NCBI GenBank assembly: GCA_047602295.1
Contig: JASGHP010000001.1
Coordinates: forward strand, 2,294,001 to 2,358,000
Source: JACMLD01 sp047602295
GTDB taxonomy: Bacteria > Bacteroidota > Bacteroidia > Chitinophagales > Chitinophagaceae
DNA: 64,000 nucleotides
Direction of reading: 5' to 3'
Below, piece after piece: positions 7,758 to 17,065 of the stretch. The position numbers were made by a program, and so were the translations under genes. Under the pieces are notes generated by a model, which was given only the letters and a program-made list of their open reading frames with translations, had not been told where the DNA came from and searched no databases. How positions within the stretch are numbered: the first letter of the stretch is position 1; each line of letters begins with the position of its first letter.

Positions 7758-9322
7758 CTGGCTGGCATTTCCATTGTATAGCTCGCGGCTTGTACGCCGG
7801 GTATCGCCAGCATTTGTGCTTTTAGGTAGTTGTGTTGTTCCTGATCCGTGCTATCGCTTGGCAGATCTATGAAGGCGACCGCATTGCTGTCGAAACCCAT
7901 GGGCTGATGGCGGAAATAATGCATTTGCTGGAGCACAACAATAGTACCGATGATTAACAGTTGCGCAATGACGAACTGGAAAACAACCAGCCCTCTTCTA
8001 AGTACAATGCCTTTGGCCGAGCCTGCCATGATCTTACTTTTTATGGCCTGCACGGGGTTAAAACCTGCAAGTACCAGACCAGGGTAAAATCCTGCGAGAA
8101 GGTTTACGCAAATGCCCAACCCTGCAATAAAGAGTGCGATCAGCGGCTCCTGCAATATATCGAGCGACAAAGGTTTGCGTGTCAGTTGGCTGATAAAGGG
8201 CAGCGCCAGTCTTGCAAGCAGAATACCCAACACGACAGCAGCAATGGTCAGGACAGCGGTCTCGCCTAAGAACTGACGGAGTATCTGCGGGCGGCTGCTA
8301 CCGAGCACTTTCCGCACGCCTATCTCTTTAGCACGATTGACAGATTGCGCAGTAGAAAGATTGATAAAATTTACACAGGCGACCAGTAGCAGGAAAAAAC
8401 CAGTCAGCCCAAGTGCCAACAATTCTTTCGGGGTTAGTCCATCGCCTTTGTAGGTGCCATAATCGGTATCAAGATGCATGGTGGTCAGTGGTTGAGCTGA
8501 TAAACTGGTCACCGGTTTGCCTGGCTCTGGAACGGGATAGTACTTGCGCACCAATTGATGAAGCCCTGCATTGAGTTTGGCAGGATCGGCGTTCGGTGGC
8601 AGAAGGACATAACACTGGCTGGGCCAGGGTGCGGCACCCCAATCCTCGTGTTCGAACATATAGCTGTTTATCTTGCGGAAGGTTGCGAAGGAACCGCTCA
8701 TTTTTATCTCTACATCCGTGTTGGCTGGTAAGTCTTTAAACACACCTACCACCTGCATGGGTATGCGAAAAGACCAGAGCTGCAGGGTCTGCCCCATCGC
8801 TTTTTTCCAGTCGCCAAAAAATGCCTGGGCGAGTGATTGGTTTAGCACACAGGTATTGGGTTCAGTCAGGCGGCCTGCATTGCCTGCCAGCCATGTATAA
8901 TCGAAGATGCTGAACAGTTGCGGCTCTGCGAAATAGAGGCCATCGTTCTGCTTGAAGCGCTTTTCATCGGTTAGATCTTTACCAGGAATGGGGATATGTA
9001 TCTGTGCGCCACCGATGTTCCATACTTCAGCAACGTTTTCGACAATTTTCAAATCATTGCGCACTGCTGTAGATAGCAGAGGTGTGGTGCTGCTGCTGCG
9101 CCATTTAACCTCATGCGTAGTGGGATTGCTATAAGCACCAACGACGCGGTAAATGCGGCGGTGGTTTTTCTCAAACCGGTCCCAATTGGTTTCATACCGA
9201 ATGATGACAAAGATGAGTAAGCTGGCGGCTATCCCGACGCTGAGGCCGGTGATGTTGATGGCAGCATAGGCTTTGTGGGCGCGGATATTGCGCCAGGCAG
9301 TCCTGAAATAATTTTGCAGCAT
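7643..9322 (-). CDS. FtsX-like ABC transporter permease (MacB type), N-terminal part
   Basis: A 559-residue reading frame containing the N-terminal transmembrane segment (NITGLSVGIAASLLIFVII), the first MacB-type periplasmic domain (about 50-280), and the first FtsX membrane domain with KEIGVRKVLGSSRPQILRQF. A second transmembrane pair begins the next half. It ends out of frame after FYYNASPVK, where the partner frame (6885-7757) takes over. The family works with a LolD/MacB-type ATPase, often in efflux, lipoprotein or stress functions; no ATPase is adjacent. The -1 change lies in a homopolymer, so a sequencing error is as likely as true decay. Confidence 0.88.
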   Translation of the reverse strand: MLQNYFRTAWRNIRAHKAYAAINITGLSVGIAASLLIFVIIRYETNWDRFEKNHRRIYRVVGAYSNPTTHEVKWRSSSTTPLLSTAVRNDLKIVENVAEVWNIGGAQIHIPIPGKDLTDEKRFKQNDGLYFAEPQLFSIFDYTWLAGNAGRLTEPNTCVLNQSLAQAFFGDWKKAMGQTLQLWSFRIPMQVVGVFKDLPANTDVEIKMSGSFATFRKINSYMFEHEDWGAAPWPSQCYVLLPPNADPAKLNAGLHQLVRKYYPVPEPGKPVTSLSAQPLTTMHLDTDYGTYKGDGLTPKELLALGLTGFFLLLVACVNFINLSTAQSVNRAKEIGVRKVLGSSRPQILRQFLGETAVLTIAAVVLGILLARLALPFISQLTRKPLSLDILQEPLIALFIAGLGICVNLLAGFYPGLVLAGFNPVQAIKSKIMAGSAKGIVLRRGLVVFQFVIAQLLIIGTIVVLQQMHYFRHQPMGFDSNAVAFIDLPSDSTDQEQHNYLKAQMLAIPGVQAASYTMEMPASWGGNNNNFYYNASPVKRILWLTSSLQIQDTCRLFGLD

Positions 9323-9656
9323 ACTTTACCGGCGCCAAGCTTTGTGCCAATCACATAAATGCATGTAACAGCAGGTGTTAGCAATGACTGGATAAGTACA
9401 TACTGTACGCAAATGAACAGGTGTCTGTCCGTTACTGTACTGTTAGCCGCTTAACGGGTATATTGGGCAATGCTAAAAACTCTTTTAAACAAGAGCCAAA
9501 CATGCTTTTTCTTACGAAAATAAAAGCTTACCTCAGTCGTAAGGCTTCATATAAATAGCGCCTCATATTTTTTAAGTTGTACAGACTTTAAAACACAAGG
9601 ATTTTCTTTATCATAATGCGGTAATAATAATCGAATCATTAAGTGCTTTGCAGCTA
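9323..9656. other. Intergenic region upstream of the FtsX-like permease
   Basis: No protein or RNA gene is visible. It probably holds the minus-strand promoter of the permease. An inverted CTGT...ACAG site (9403-9420) and further CTGTCC/CTGTACTG words at 9422-9448 look like repeated half-sites. No clear terminator is seen for the gene ending at 9657. Confidence 0.4.
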
Positions 9657-10373
9657 TTATTTTTTCAGCTTATTACTGCCAAGAATATGTACCTGTATGC
9701 CAAGGTTAACCGGTATGTAAAAGCGACTATAACTGCTTTTGTAATCGTACCCGGAACCGCTGGAAGGACGGTATTCATATTCAGTTACACTTTTGCCATA
9801 GTTAAAACCAATTGAACCGAACAGTCCAATGTTTGGCGTAACAAAGTGTTCGTAGCCAAGCGCAATGCCAGCATTCCAGTCGCCTTTTGGTTTTGTCTTT
9901 GTTTCGCTGCTGGCGCCTGTGCTGGTTTTACTTTCACTTTTGCCAAACGAAAAGCCAATCTGAAAATTTGCCTGTACATAGGGCATGCCCTTGGAACTGC
10001 CACCAAAATAATATCGTGCAAGCGGGCCAATATAAATATCGGGCTGAGTGCTTTTATTATCAGAAGTAGTGGTAGAACTGGTATTAGAAGAATTGCTTTT
10101 TGAAGTATAAAAACTCATGGTAACACCGCCACCAATAGCAAGGTTGTCTTTTACAAATAGGGCTACATTGGGGTTTACGCTAATGGAGAAAGAGCTTCCA
10201 TCACTATTATAAACGGTGGGTGTATTGCTGTAGGTAGTCTGTGCTTTGCTATTGGTATAGCTGATGCTGCCAAAGGAAACGCCCACTATCTTATCTCCTT
10301 TTTTAGTTTGTGCCAGCCCGGTATACGTCAGTACACAAAAAGTTAATGCAGGGAAAATTACTTTTTTCATCAT
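9657..10373 (-). CDS. Secreted outer-membrane beta-barrel protein
   Basis: A protein of 238 residues from the ATG ATG pair at 10368-10373. This start is chosen because the signal peptide MMKKVIFPALTFCVLTYTG-LAQ follows directly and the upstream extension is charged and unlike a leader. The mature part has alternating hydrophobic strands, Ser/Thr/Asn-rich loops and glycine-aromatic strand ends (YIGPLARYYFG, YVQANFQIGFSFG, NLGIQVHIL), as in small OmpW/OprF-like barrels. It fits the Bacteroidota outer membrane beta-barrel (OMP_b-brl) type. Its function is unknown. It is monocistronic. Confidence 0.8.
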   Translation of the reverse strand: MMKKVIFPALTFCVLTYTGLAQTKKGDKIVGVSFGSISYTNSKAQTTYSNTPTVYNSDGSSFSISVNPNVALFVKDNLAIGGGVTMSFYTSKSNSSNTSSTTTSDNKSTQPDIYIGPLARYYFGGSSKGMPYVQANFQIGFSFGKSESKTSTGASSETKTKPKGDWNAGIALGYEHFVTPNIGLFGSIGFNYGKSVTEYEYRPSSGSGYDYKSSYSRFYIPVNLGIQVHILGSNKLKK

Positions 10374-10659
10374 GGTTGTTTTTTTAGTAATAGAGTTAAA
10401 TGAATATGCTTTTATTGTTCGGGTGGAAAGATAACCTCGGCGTAAGCATGCCTGCAATACTCTATTTTAAGTAGATGGCAACATAACCATGCAAGGGTAG
10501 ATAAGACTGCTCACTATAGTTGTCGATGTTTAAGTCAATTATTCGAAATTATTTTGTTGGTTGTTTTGTACATTTATTAGGTATAGCTGTTGTGATTGCT
10601 CTTGTAAACTTTTTTATAGCAAGTTGCAATACCAGTGGCTGCACTTTTAAAAATTCAGT

Positions 10660-11112
10660 ATGAAACCATTAATAGTCCTGCTAAGCGTTTTTGTTATTGC
10701 GCTGTTTGTTTTAAAAATTATGCATGGGGAGTATGAACCTGCTTATGCCGCCAGGATAGCTATGTCTGTAATGCTAATGTTTACTGCGATAGCACATTTT
10801 AAATTTACAAAAGGCATGGCCATGATGCTGCCCGGTTTTATTCCATTTAAAACAGCGATGGTTTATTTAACTGGCGTTATAGAAATCCTTGCTGCAATTG
10901 GATTGCAGATTGCAGGGTGGAGCGTAGTTACAGCCTGGTTACTGATGCTGTTTTTTATAATTATTCTTTCTGCAAATATTTACGCAGCTGTGCAGAAGGT
11001 GGATTATGAAAAAGCAACGCTTGAAGGGAAAGGGATTCGTTATTTATGGTTCAGGGTGCCTTTACAAATTTTGTTCATTGTATGGACTTACTTTTCGTGC
11101 ATTGTTCATTAA
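10660..11112 (+). CDS. DoxX-like integral membrane protein
   Basis: 150 residues with four predicted transmembrane helices, beginning LIVLLSVFVIALFVLKIM and ending PLQILFIVWTYFSCIV. The arrangement and the sequence FKFTKGMAMMLPGFIPFK resemble DoxX/DoxX-like proteins, whose biochemical role is mostly unknown. It stands alone on the plus strand, convergent with the glycosylase gene 16 nt downstream. Confidence 0.7.
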   Translation: MKPLIVLLSVFVIALFVLKIMHGEYEPAYAARIAMSVMLMFTAIAHFKFTKGMAMMLPGFIPFKTAMVYLTGVIEILAAIGLQIAGWSVVTAWLLMLFFIIILSANIYAAVQKVDYEKATLEGKGIRYLWFRVPLQILFIVWTYFSCIVH

Positions 11113-11128
11113 GGTATGAATGGTGCGG

Positions 11129-12328
11129 CTATCTTTTTCTTTCTTTACCGGTGTTAATCATCTTTAGTATTGCTTTGTTGTTAGATTTCACCGCAGTAAT
11201 GGTATTGCAACCATTAAAATGCGCAAACACACTAATAGCATCAATAAGTTTATGGGTATTGTCGGCAGTTAATTTCACTTTCTCAAAGTGAAGGTTGTGA
11301 ATGATGAGCTGTTTTTGTTTACGTTCTGCCTTTGCATCCATTCTTGCAACAAAGTTTTCGCCTATTAATACCGGAAGAGAGAAATAACCATATTTTCTTT
11401 TTGGTGCAGGCACAAAACATTCTACCTGGTAATCAAAATCAAAAAACTCACGCAGGCGATGGCGGAATACGTTTAGCATATCAAACGGCGATAAAATAAA
11501 TGCATCGCCTGCAATACTTATCTTCTTCTTTTTATAGGCTGGCAACATGTAAAACGGTCCTTTCAAATCTTCTACCTTTACTTCCAGCACTTCACCAGCC
11601 TCTATCATTTTTTTTATTTCCTGTTTCACCGGTGGTTTTACAAATCTTGCATTCCACGAGATTTCTTTTTGTGAAGCAATGCCCATTGCCTGCAATGATC
11701 GCACAATAAGATGTTTTGTAAATTCCTCTATACTTGGTTCCGTCTTATTGGTATCAACCGGAATAATGTTGCCAGGCAAATCGTACAGCTTATGAAAATC
11801 TTTTTTGCGTGTTGTAAGCAACCGGCCGCTCAAATGCAAACGTTCCAATGCTATTTTAGAAGGGCGCCAATCCCACCAGCCTGTGCTTTTTACTGTACGA
11901 TCATTATCAAAATCTTTTACACCCAGCGGGCCTTCACGTGCAATGCGATCCAATACACGGTTCATTATATTCAATTCTTGCGCAGTTACATCTTTATACC
12001 GATTGGCAAATACGTTTTGTACCGCCAATGAAAATCGAAACTCTTCCATCGGCATAAAACCAGATTCCCTGGTCCAGAACTCATAGATGCGGCCATCCTG
12101 TTGCAATTCTTCCAGCCATGCTATTTTATAATCAGGCACACGTGCGGCAATAGCATGATGATGTGCCCGCTCTACCACATAGTTGGTATCTACCTGCAAA
12201 AATCCAAGATGGTCAATTACTTTAAAGGCTGCTTCTATGCCTTTTCCAAACTGTGCTTTTTTTGTAAGCCCGGCAGCGTGCAATATAATAGCTCTTGCTT
12301 CTTGCTTTGAAAGCACAATTTCCTGCAT
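11129..12328 (-). CDS. YcaQ/AlkZ-family winged-helix DNA glycosylase
   Basis: About 399 residues from the ATG at 12328, where the family N-terminus (MQEIVLSKQEARAIILHAAG) begins; an ATG at 12349 would add seven residues. The protein has the tandem winged-helix HTH_42 fold. The catalytic Q-x-D motif is seen in LGFLQVDTNYVV (about residues 45-56), the form typical of YcaQ rather than AlkZ. Later family blocks include WWDWRPSKIALERL and DAFILSPFDMLNVFRHR. YcaQ unhooks DNA interstrand crosslinks and removes bulky alkylated bases. No operon partner is visible. Confidence 0.85.
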   Translation of the reverse strand: MQEIVLSKQEARAIILHAAGLTKKAQFGKGIEAAFKVIDHLGFLQVDTNYVVERAHHHAIAARVPDYKIAWLEELQQDGRIYEFWTRESGFMPMEEFRFSLAVQNVFANRYKDVTAQELNIMNRVLDRIAREGPLGVKDFDNDRTVKSTGWWDWRPSKIALERLHLSGRLLTTRKKDFHKLYDLPGNIIPVDTNKTEPSIEEFTKHLIVRSLQAMGIASQKEISWNARFVKPPVKQEIKKMIEAGEVLEVKVEDLKGPFYMLPAYKKKKISIAGDAFILSPFDMLNVFRHRLREFFDFDYQVECFVPAPKRKYGYFSLPVLIGENFVARMDAKAERKQKQLIIHNLHFEKVKLTADNTHKLIDAISVFAHFNGCNTITAVKSNNKAILKMINTGKERKR

Positions 12329-12404
12329 AGTAAAAATTGATGTAAACAAATAGTGAAACGAAAATACAGAAGAGCTTTCAGTAGATAGTGTTGTTTTTAA
12401 AACA

Positions 12405-12929
12405 TTACTTTAATGCCACGACCCCGGTAAAATTTTTACTGCTTACATGTTCACCCACAATTGGATAATTTGTGTTTACTGTGGTCAAAACGTTATAGGA
12501 TATTTTTTGATCCGTTGTATCTATGGTAATGTCAATTGGGTTCCATTTAGAGAAAGTTGTTATTCCATTTGTATAAAAGAATGCGCCAGATGGAATGGCA
12601 GTTTCCTTTAATGAAAGTTTGTAATAGAGTAGTCTTAAGTGAAAGGTTGCCATGCTGCTGCTATCTAAAATTACATCAGCTGAATATTGTCTATTCGTAT
12701 TGGTAGAATCTTTGTAAAAATACCATTGTTTGTTTGCTGCATTTTGCGCATTGGTTGTATCGGTGTTTTTGTTGCAGCCCAACCATAATAATCCAATTAC
12801 AAGAAATGCTGTCCAGTAATTTCCATATGATGCTCTAAAAAGTTTAACAGCCAGGTAGCAGGTATAGAGAAAAGTAAGATAGATTGTTATGCTAATAATA
12901 ATAAAAGAAACCAATATTATTGTACTCAT
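12405..12929 (-). CDS. Hypothetical membrane-anchored protein
   Basis: 174 residues of unknown family. Two hydrophobic segments at the N-terminus (about 3-30 and 38-52) are followed by a polar Asn/Thr-rich exported domain rich in beta-strand patterns. The second segment ends in VIGLLWLGC, which looks like a lipobox, but it lies about 50 residues in with no internal Met before it. Either the protein has two transmembrane helices or an upstream helix is fused to a lipoprotein. No function is proposed. Confidence 0.6.
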   Translation of the reverse strand: MSTIILVSFIIISITIYLTFLYTCYLAVKLFRASYGNYWTAFLVIGLLWLGCNKNTDTTNAQNAANKQWYFYKDSTNTNRQYSADVILDSSSMATFHLRLLYYKLSLKETAIPSGAFFYTNGITTFSKWNPIDITIDTTDQKISYNVLTTVNTNYPIVGEHVSSKNFTGVVALK

Positions 12930-13084
12930 AGAACAGGTTTTTAGCTCTATGAATGTAATTTATTTGCGTCAATTTTCAACCGTCTTATGTAGGGTATGTT
13001 TTTGTTCCTGTATTAATGCTGATAAGCAATAGAATAAATATTGAAGAGGATTATAATTTTGAAAATCTTGTTTAGTTTAATACC

Positions 13085-14332
13085 CTAAACCAACTCAATC
13101 ACTGTAATTTCTGGCAATATACCTACACGACCTGGATAACCAATAAAGCCATAGCCACGGTTTACATATAGCTTTTGATTTTCTTGTTCGTAAAGTCCTG
13201 CCCATTCTTTGTACATGTATTGCACCGGGCTCCATTTAATGCCTGGTAGCTCTACGCCAAACTGCATGCCGTGCGTGTGACCGGCAAGCATTAAATCGAT
13301 ATCGCCATATTTGGGTTGCACTTCTGCATCCCAATGGCTGGGATCGTGGCTCATTAAAATTTTAAAAGGATATTTTTCTGAACCAGGGTATGCAAGATCC
13401 ATACGTCCGTATTTTGGAAAACGACCTTTGGCACCCCAGTTTTCTATGCCCAGCAATGCAATTTTCTCATTGTTTTTTTCAAGCGCCACATGTTCATTCA
13501 TCAATAAACGCCAGCCAAGATCCGCATGCACTTTTTTCAACGCTTCAAGGTTGGCTTTTTTTGCAGCTTCACTTTCCCAATGCACATAATCGCCATAGTC
13601 ATGATTGCCCAAAGTAGAGAAAACGCCCATCGGTGCTTTCAGCCTGCTAAAGACATCCATATAATTTTCCATTTCTGTAGCACGATCATTTACCAGATCA
13701 CCGGTAAATAAAATAAGATCAGCATTTTCATTCAATATTTTATCAATGCCTTTGCTCACAGCGGCTTTGTTGTTAAAGCTACCGCTGTGTATATCGCTAA
13801 TGTGTACAATTTTTAATCCTTTGAAAGATGCTGGCAGGTTTTTGAAAGCAAGTTTTACTCTTTTAACCTGGTAATTGTATTTGTTGCTAAAGCCATAAAG
13901 TAGCGTGCCAAATAAAGCAGTGCCAGCACCCAAACCCAGCCAGCTTAAAAATACAGAACGCGAAATGCCATCACCACTAATGGTTTCACCTTCTGTATTG
14001 CGAAAAAATATTTTGCCTGCTGCCCATTGAATCACACGGCGTATATCATCTACCAGGAAGAAAATAACAGCAATCAGTTTGGCAAAAAATAAGCCCAGCA
14101 CTGTTGCAAACAAATAAGTGCGTACAGAACGTGGCCAGCGATCGTAATTGACATAGGGCATCATCAATAAAAAGATGACCGTAATAACAGACAGTGTCCA
14201 GTATGCAATGAAAACAACCTGCCTGGTGCGTGGACTGGCTCCACTGCTTACTACTTTTACGGCCTGGAAAACATAGAAATCAAGCAAAATCATTATCACC
14301 AGTATAATCCATACAAAAGCCGGGCTGCGCAT
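13085..14332 (-). CDS. Membrane-bound metallophosphoesterase
   Basis: 415 residues. The first about 150 form four hydrophobic helices. The rest is a calcineurin-like phosphoesterase domain with all metal-binding motifs in order: HISDIHSGS, TGDLVND, TLGNHDYGD, MSHDPSHW and LAGHTHGMQ. This is the YaeI/YkuE-like class, which acts at the membrane on phospholipid-type or unknown phosphate diesters. It is probably monocistronic. An inverted-repeat spacer lies between its start and the next gene. Confidence 0.88.
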   Translation of the reverse strand: MRSPAFVWIILVIMILLDFYVFQAVKVVSSGASPRTRQVVFIAYWTLSVITVIFLLMMPYVNYDRWPRSVRTYLFATVLGLFFAKLIAVIFFLVDDIRRVIQWAAGKIFFRNTEGETISGDGISRSVFLSWLGLGAGTALFGTLLYGFSNKYNYQVKRVKLAFKNLPASFKGLKIVHISDIHSGSFNNKAAVSKGIDKILNENADLILFTGDLVNDRATEMENYMDVFSRLKAPMGVFSTLGNHDYGDYVHWESEAAKKANLEALKKVHADLGWRLLMNEHVALEKNNEKIALLGIENWGAKGRFPKYGRMDLAYPGSEKYPFKILMSHDPSHWDAEVQPKYGDIDLMLAGHTHGMQFGVELPGIKWSPVQYMYKEWAGLYEQENQKLYVNRGYGFIGYPGRVGILPEITVIELV

Positions 14333-14424
14333 ATAATTATTTTAGTTGTAATTAAAGTTGTAAAGAATGGCCTAAGTTTAGGTAGACGTTTCTAAGCGAT
14401 GGATATTTTAAAAGCAAACAAATT

Positions 14425-14537
14425 TTAGATCAAGGTATAAGGTTTAAGGTGTAGGGCGTAAATCGTATGGACCTTAAACCTTCAACCCCATGTCATCCTC
14501 CTAACTTAAAACTTACCACTTAAAACTTAAAACTTCC
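14425..14537. repeat. Intergenic inverted word-repeat element
   Basis: A plus-strand G-rich arm (AGGTATAAGGTTTAAGGTG, 14433-14451) faces complementary C-rich arms (ACCTTAAACCTTCAACCC near 14470, then CTTAAAACTTACCACTT near 14504). The whole can fold into an imperfect hairpin. It sits between two minus-strand genes. Confidence 0.6.
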
Positions 14538-14538
14538 C

Positions 14539-15039
14539 TCAATATGCCAAAAATTCATTCAACTGCTCATCTATGGCTTGCAGTGTACCTGCATCGGTAA
14601 TCACATTGGCACCATTTAGCAATTTATCTACTACAGAAATAGGCAGTTTGTTATGGTGTACATGCATTTTAACATAATGCAGAATGCCCGTCAGGTGCTC
14701 CATGCCACGCAGGTTGCCCGCACGGCCTGTAGACACTCCGGTTAACAATGCCTTCTTGCCCCACCATACTTTCCTGATATCGGTATTGTCAATAAGCGAT
14801 TTCAATACGCCGGGTATGCTGCCATTGTATTCAGGTGAAATAAAAATGAACTTATCGGTAGGAATGAGGATGTCGTTTTCCAATTGTTTTATCTCCTGGT
14901 TGCGCTGGCTTACATCAAGCCCTTCCAGCGAAACAAAATTGGCTTCAATGCCTTTTTGTTTTAGCAAATCCAGGTATTGTGCAGCCACTTTGCCGGTATT
15001 GCTTCCATGCCTGTTAGTGCCACTTATAATTGTAATCAT
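14539..15039 (-). CDS. NADPH-dependent FMN reductase-like flavoprotein
   Basis: 166 residues from the ATG at 15039, just before the flavodoxin-like strand MITIISGTNRHGSNTGKVA that binds the FMN phosphate. The second motif, IFISPEYNGSIPGVLKSLID, is the family signature that contacts the flavin ring. The usual length is 170-190 residues. Such enzymes reduce FMN, quinones or azo compounds with NAD(P)H in the cytosol. The 14 codons upstream (from 15081) do not look like family sequence. Confidence 0.85.
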   Translation of the reverse strand: MITIISGTNRHGSNTGKVAAQYLDLLKQKGIEANFVSLEGLDVSQRNQEIKQLENDILIPTDKFIFISPEYNGSIPGVLKSLIDNTDIRKVWWGKKALLTGVSTGRAGNLRGMEHLTGILHYVKMHVHHNKLPISVVDKLLNGANVITDAGTLQAIDEQLNEFLAY

Positions 15040-15276
15040 ATTTGCTGCTTGTTCGGTAATTGCCTGCCTGATTATTACCAATTGGTTTAGTTATCACATC
15101 AACAACACTTTGCTTTTTTGGTTGTGCGGCCGTCTCTTTTAGCAACAACGCACCTTAAAAACAATAAAAATCGGCTTAATTGATGCCAAACATGCGTTGA
15201 TAGTGTTCTATTTATTACGCCGAAATGTTATTTTTGCCCACTTTGGCAGGCGCCAATTATTTCCCAAACTTAGCAT

Positions 15277-15960
15277 ATGCAGTTTACATATTTCGGCCAT
15301 TCTTGTTTCAGTGTGCAAATAGCGGGTAAAACATTGTTGTTTGATCCTTTTATCACTTACAACGAGTTGGCCAATACTATTGTGGAAGTAGACAGCATAG
15401 CCGCCGATTTTATTTTGCAAACCCACGGGCATGCAGATCATATTGCCGATTGTGTACGCATTGCCACCCGCACGGGGGCAAAAGTAATTTGCAACTGGGA
15501 GATACATGAGTGGCTGCAAAAACAAGGTGTTACCAATACACATCCTTTAAACACCGGTGGCAAATGGGATTTTGGTGTTTTTACTGCCAAGTGTACAACA
15601 GCGCACCATAGCAGCGGCCTGCCAGATGGCAGCTATGGAGGTAATCCCATGGGCTTTATCATTACCAGCCAGGAAGGGAATTTTTATAACAGCGGCGATA
15701 CAGCGCTTACCCTGGACATGCAGTTGATTCCCAGATGGGCAAAACTAAATTTTGCCGTGTTGCCTATTGGAGACAACTTTACCATGGACGCTACAGATGC
15801 GGCTGCCTGCGCACAGATGATTGACTGCAAAACAGTGGTGGGCGTGCATTACGATACATTTGGCTACATTAAAATTGATGCAGCAAAAGCCAAAAAAATA
15901 TTTGCAGATGCAGGTGTGGATTTGAAATTGGTAAAGATTGGAGAAAGCATTGAATTGTGA
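15277..15960 (+). CDS. Metal-dependent hydrolase, MBL fold (UPF0173/YtkL type)
   Basis: 227 residues, the standard length of the UPF0173 family. It begins MQFTYFGHSCFSVQIAGKTL and contains the metallo-beta-lactamase motif THGHADHIAD (about residues 50-59). Further conserved residues are in TTAHHSSG, YNSGDTALT and GVHYDTF. The physiological substrate is unknown. It is divergent from the FMN reductase. Confidence 0.88.
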   Translation: MQFTYFGHSCFSVQIAGKTLLFDPFITYNELANTIVEVDSIAADFILQTHGHADHIADCVRIATRTGAKVICNWEIHEWLQKQGVTNTHPLNTGGKWDFGVFTAKCTTAHHSSGLPDGSYGGNPMGFIITSQEGNFYNSGDTALTLDMQLIPRWAKLNFAVLPIGDNFTMDATDAAACAQMIDCKTVVGVHYDTFGYIKIDAAKAKKIFADAGVDLKLVKIGESIEL

Positions 15961-16112
15961 TAATTGAATTATAAAATGATGGCCCCGGCATTGGTTCTTT
16001 GGGCATCATCCTTGCGTCGCACTCTTGTACTGTATTACATTGGGCAACGTTAGTGAACGATAATTAGAAAATGCGCAAAGCAAACGGTTCAAAGCATACA
16101 GCTTAAAAAATT

Positions 16113-16913
16113 ATGGCAAAAATAATAGGTGTAGCAAATCAAAAAGGTGGAGTAGGCAAAACTACCACAGCAATTAACCTGGCAGCAAGTTTTGCTGTGC
16201 TTGAGTTTAAGACATTGCTGGTGGATGCAGATCCTCAGGCCAATAGCACCACAGGTACTGGTTTCGATTTGCATAACGTAACCAAAAGCCTGTACGATTG
16301 CATGGTGAATGAAACACCGGTGAGGGAAGTGATTTTGAAATCTGATATTCCCAACCTGGATGTGGTGCCCAGCCATATAGACCTGGTAGGTGCAGAAATA
16401 GAAATGATTAATTATCCCAATCGCGAAGCGGTGCTGAAAGGATTATTAGACCAGGTGCGGGATAATTATGATTTTATTGTGATTGACTGCTCTCCTTCTT
16501 TGGGCCTTATTACCGTAAACGCTTTAACAGCAGCAGACTCTGTTATAGTGCCTGTGCAGACAGAATTTTTTGCATTGGAAGGATTGGGCAAATTATTAAA
16601 CACAATAAAGATTGTACAAAATCGCCTTAACCAGGAATTGCGAATAGAAGGTATTTTAATGACGATGTACGATGGCCGCCTTCGTCTTTGCAACCAGGTG
16701 GTAAGCGAAGTGAGAAAGCATTTTGATGAAATGGTTTTCAGTACAATTATTCACCGCAATTCTAAGATAAGTGAAGCGCCAAGTGTAGGCAAGCCTGTTA
16801 TATTGTATGATGCTATTAGCAAAGGCGCAGTAAATTACCTGAACCTTGCGAAAGAGATTTTACAAAAAAACAACCTGACAAAAATAAAACAGGAAGAACG
16901 CGTTCTTGAATAA
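16113..16913 (+). CDS. parA: ParA/Soj chromosome-partitioning ATPase
   Basis: 266 residues. The deviant Walker A motif KGGVGKTTTA is at residues 11-20, with the A' motif VDADPQANST and Walker B region FIVIDCSPSLG. It lacks an N-terminal HTH, so it is the Soj/chromosomal type. ParA forms ATP-dependent gradients on the nucleoid and, with ParB, separates replication origins. parB follows on the same strand, separated by about 150 nt that contain an inverted word-repeat. No 16-bp parS-like palindrome was noticed nearby. Confidence 0.95.
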   Translation: MAKIIGVANQKGGVGKTTTAINLAASFAVLEFKTLLVDADPQANSTTGTGFDLHNVTKSLYDCMVNETPVREVILKSDIPNLDVVPSHIDLVGAEIEMINYPNREAVLKGLLDQVRDNYDFIVIDCSPSLGLITVNALTAADSVIVPVQTEFFALEGLGKLLNTIKIVQNRLNQELRIEGILMTMYDGRLRLCNQVVSEVRKHFDEMVFSTIIHRNSKISEAPSVGKPVILYDAISKGAVNYLNLAKEILQKNNLTKIKQEERVLE

Positions 16914-16917
16914 GGCG

Positions 16918-17045
16918 TAGAAGTTTTAAGTGGTAAGTGATAAGTTTTAAGTTCGATAAACGCAGAGAAGGTTAGAATAAAAGTTATAATGTCTCTAGGC
17001 GCAATGGATAACTTAACACTTACAACATAAAACTTAACACTCAAA
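16918..17045. repeat. Inverted word-repeat spacer between parA and parB
   Basis: The arm AAGTTTTAAGTGGTAAGTG (16920-16938) and following words are complementary in pattern to AACTTAACACTTACAACAT (17009-17027) and following words. About 60 nt lie between the arms. A transcript through it would form a long imperfect stem that could lower parB expression relative to parA; that effect is inference. Confidence 0.65.
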
Positions 17046-17065
17046 AGGCCTTAAACCTTTTAAAT

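Noticed and set aside
15985..16045. GC-rich segment with TGCGTCGCACTCTTGTAC
   Set aside because: It may be a dispersed repeat, but only one copy is in the window, so it cannot be supported.
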